Assembly: GCA_041485905.1 (NCBI GenBank)
Contig: JBGPKK010000218.1
Span: 1-7,527 of the forward strand
DNA length: 7,527 nucleotides
DNA from: JAHFUI01 sp041485905
GTDB taxonomy: Bacteria; Acidobacteriota; Vicinamibacteria; Vicinamibacterales; CAVVIG01
Direction: 5' to 3'
Under the pieces are notes generated by a model that was not told the origin of the DNA, made no database searches, and saw nothing but the letters and a program-made list of their open reading frames with translations. A program made the position numbers and the translations under genes. This document shows positions 7,349 through 7,527 of the stretch, piece by piece. How positions within the stretch are numbered: position 1 is the stretch's first letter; each line of letters starts with the position of its first letter.

Positions 7349-7383
7349 CGGGCTTCCGGCTTCCGAGTTCCGCCGGAAGCCCG
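7349..7383. promoter_or_regulatory. 12-bp stem hairpin in the receptor leader
   Basis: Bases 7349-7360 (cgggcttccggc) and 7372-7383 (gccggaagcccg) are perfectly complementary with an 11-base loop (7361-7371). It sits 35 bases upstream of the receptor start codon and just before its ribosome site, so it would lie in the 5' untranslated leader if transcription starts further out. It lacks a T-run on either strand. It could be a leader structure that controls expression, an operator, or a terminator for a gene outside the window; the sequence alone does not decide. Confidence 0.5.
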
Positions 7384-7527
7384 TTAATGTCTGGTGCTTC
7401 GATCTCAGTGGAGCAAGACGGTGACCATGCAGGGAGCGGCGCCGAACACCGGCCGGCGCCAGGTTACGGGGCTTGGCGCGGGAGATGTGAGTCGGCGCCG
7501 GCTCACCACCGAATAGCGCTTTTGGCC
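7384..7527. other. GC-rich upstream region with repeated GGCGCC palindromes, no supported gene
   Basis: This stretch carries GGCGCC at 7438-7443, 7455-7460 and 7494-7499. ggcgccg (7438-7444) and cggcgcc (7454-7460) can form a 7-bp stem, flanked by gtgacc (7421-7426) and ggttac (7462-7467), which pair with one G-U wobble on the (+) strand. ggtga (7420-7424) and tcacc (7503-7507) could close a larger structure. Open frames exist on both strands but have no good start or recognisable protein. No clear -35/-10 pair for the receptor is visible, and I see none of the conserved cobalamin riboswitch boxes. Confidence 0.35.

Noticed and set aside
7384..7527. Possible cobalamin or other known riboswitch upstream of the receptor
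   Set aside because: The conserved cobalamin boxes are not visible on either strand, and I could not match any other known riboswitch consensus by eye.
7404..7527. 41-codon open frame on the minus strand reaching the window edge
   Set aside because: No recognisable protein and no family-like C-terminus; too short to support as the end of an upstream gene.
1..7527. CRISPR array, tRNA/rRNA genes, insertion sequences or phage genes
   Set aside because: No regularly spaced repeats, no transposase or integrase motifs, and no RNA gene signatures were seen in the window.

Overview
The window is GC-rich with strongly G/C-biased third codon positions. Its large Oar-type TonB-dependent receptor with an N-terminal carboxypeptidase-regulatory-like domain and C-terminal Phe, and its small winged-helix-like protein, fit a Gram-negative member of the Acidobacteriota, most likely Vicinamibacteria or a relative. 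That taxonomic guess is inference from protein style; no rRNA or marker gene is present.

Layout. (1) Bases 2-2053 (+): the 3' three quarters of a magnesium-translocating P-type ATPase (MgtA/P3B type), cut by the window edge. (2) 2054-2533: a poorly defined spacer with competing hairpins just after the ATPase stop and a weak, unrecognised (+) reading frame starting at 2215 whose coding character fades near 2475. (3) 2534-3403 (-): a two-gene operon, an HdeD-family six-helix membrane protein followed after 24 bases by a 94-residue winged-helix-like protein. (4) 3404-3609: a divergent control region holding a good sigma-70-like promoter for the rightward gene. (5) 3610-4356 (+): a secreted zinc-metalloprotease-like protein with an HEIGH motif and a downstream His and Met. 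(6) 4353-7313 (-): a complete 986-residue TonB-dependent receptor, convergent with the protease gene and overlapping it by four bases at a shared CTAG. (7) 7314-7527: the receptor's leader and upstream region, with a perfect 12-bp stem hairpin close to the start and a GC-rich, palindrome-rich stretch further out.

The genes do not form one pathway. Three envelope-related units are visible: Mg2+ import (ATPase), a stress-type membrane protein with a possible small regulator, and an outer-membrane receptor tail-to-tail with an exported metalloprotease-like protein. I see no CRISPR array, tRNA, rRNA, insertion sequence or integrase. The observations most worth following are the protease-like protein with non-standard metzincin spacing, the 11-bp terminator-like hairpin lying inside the protease coding end, the hairpin in the receptor leader, and the 27-base internal duplication in the small winged-helix protein.
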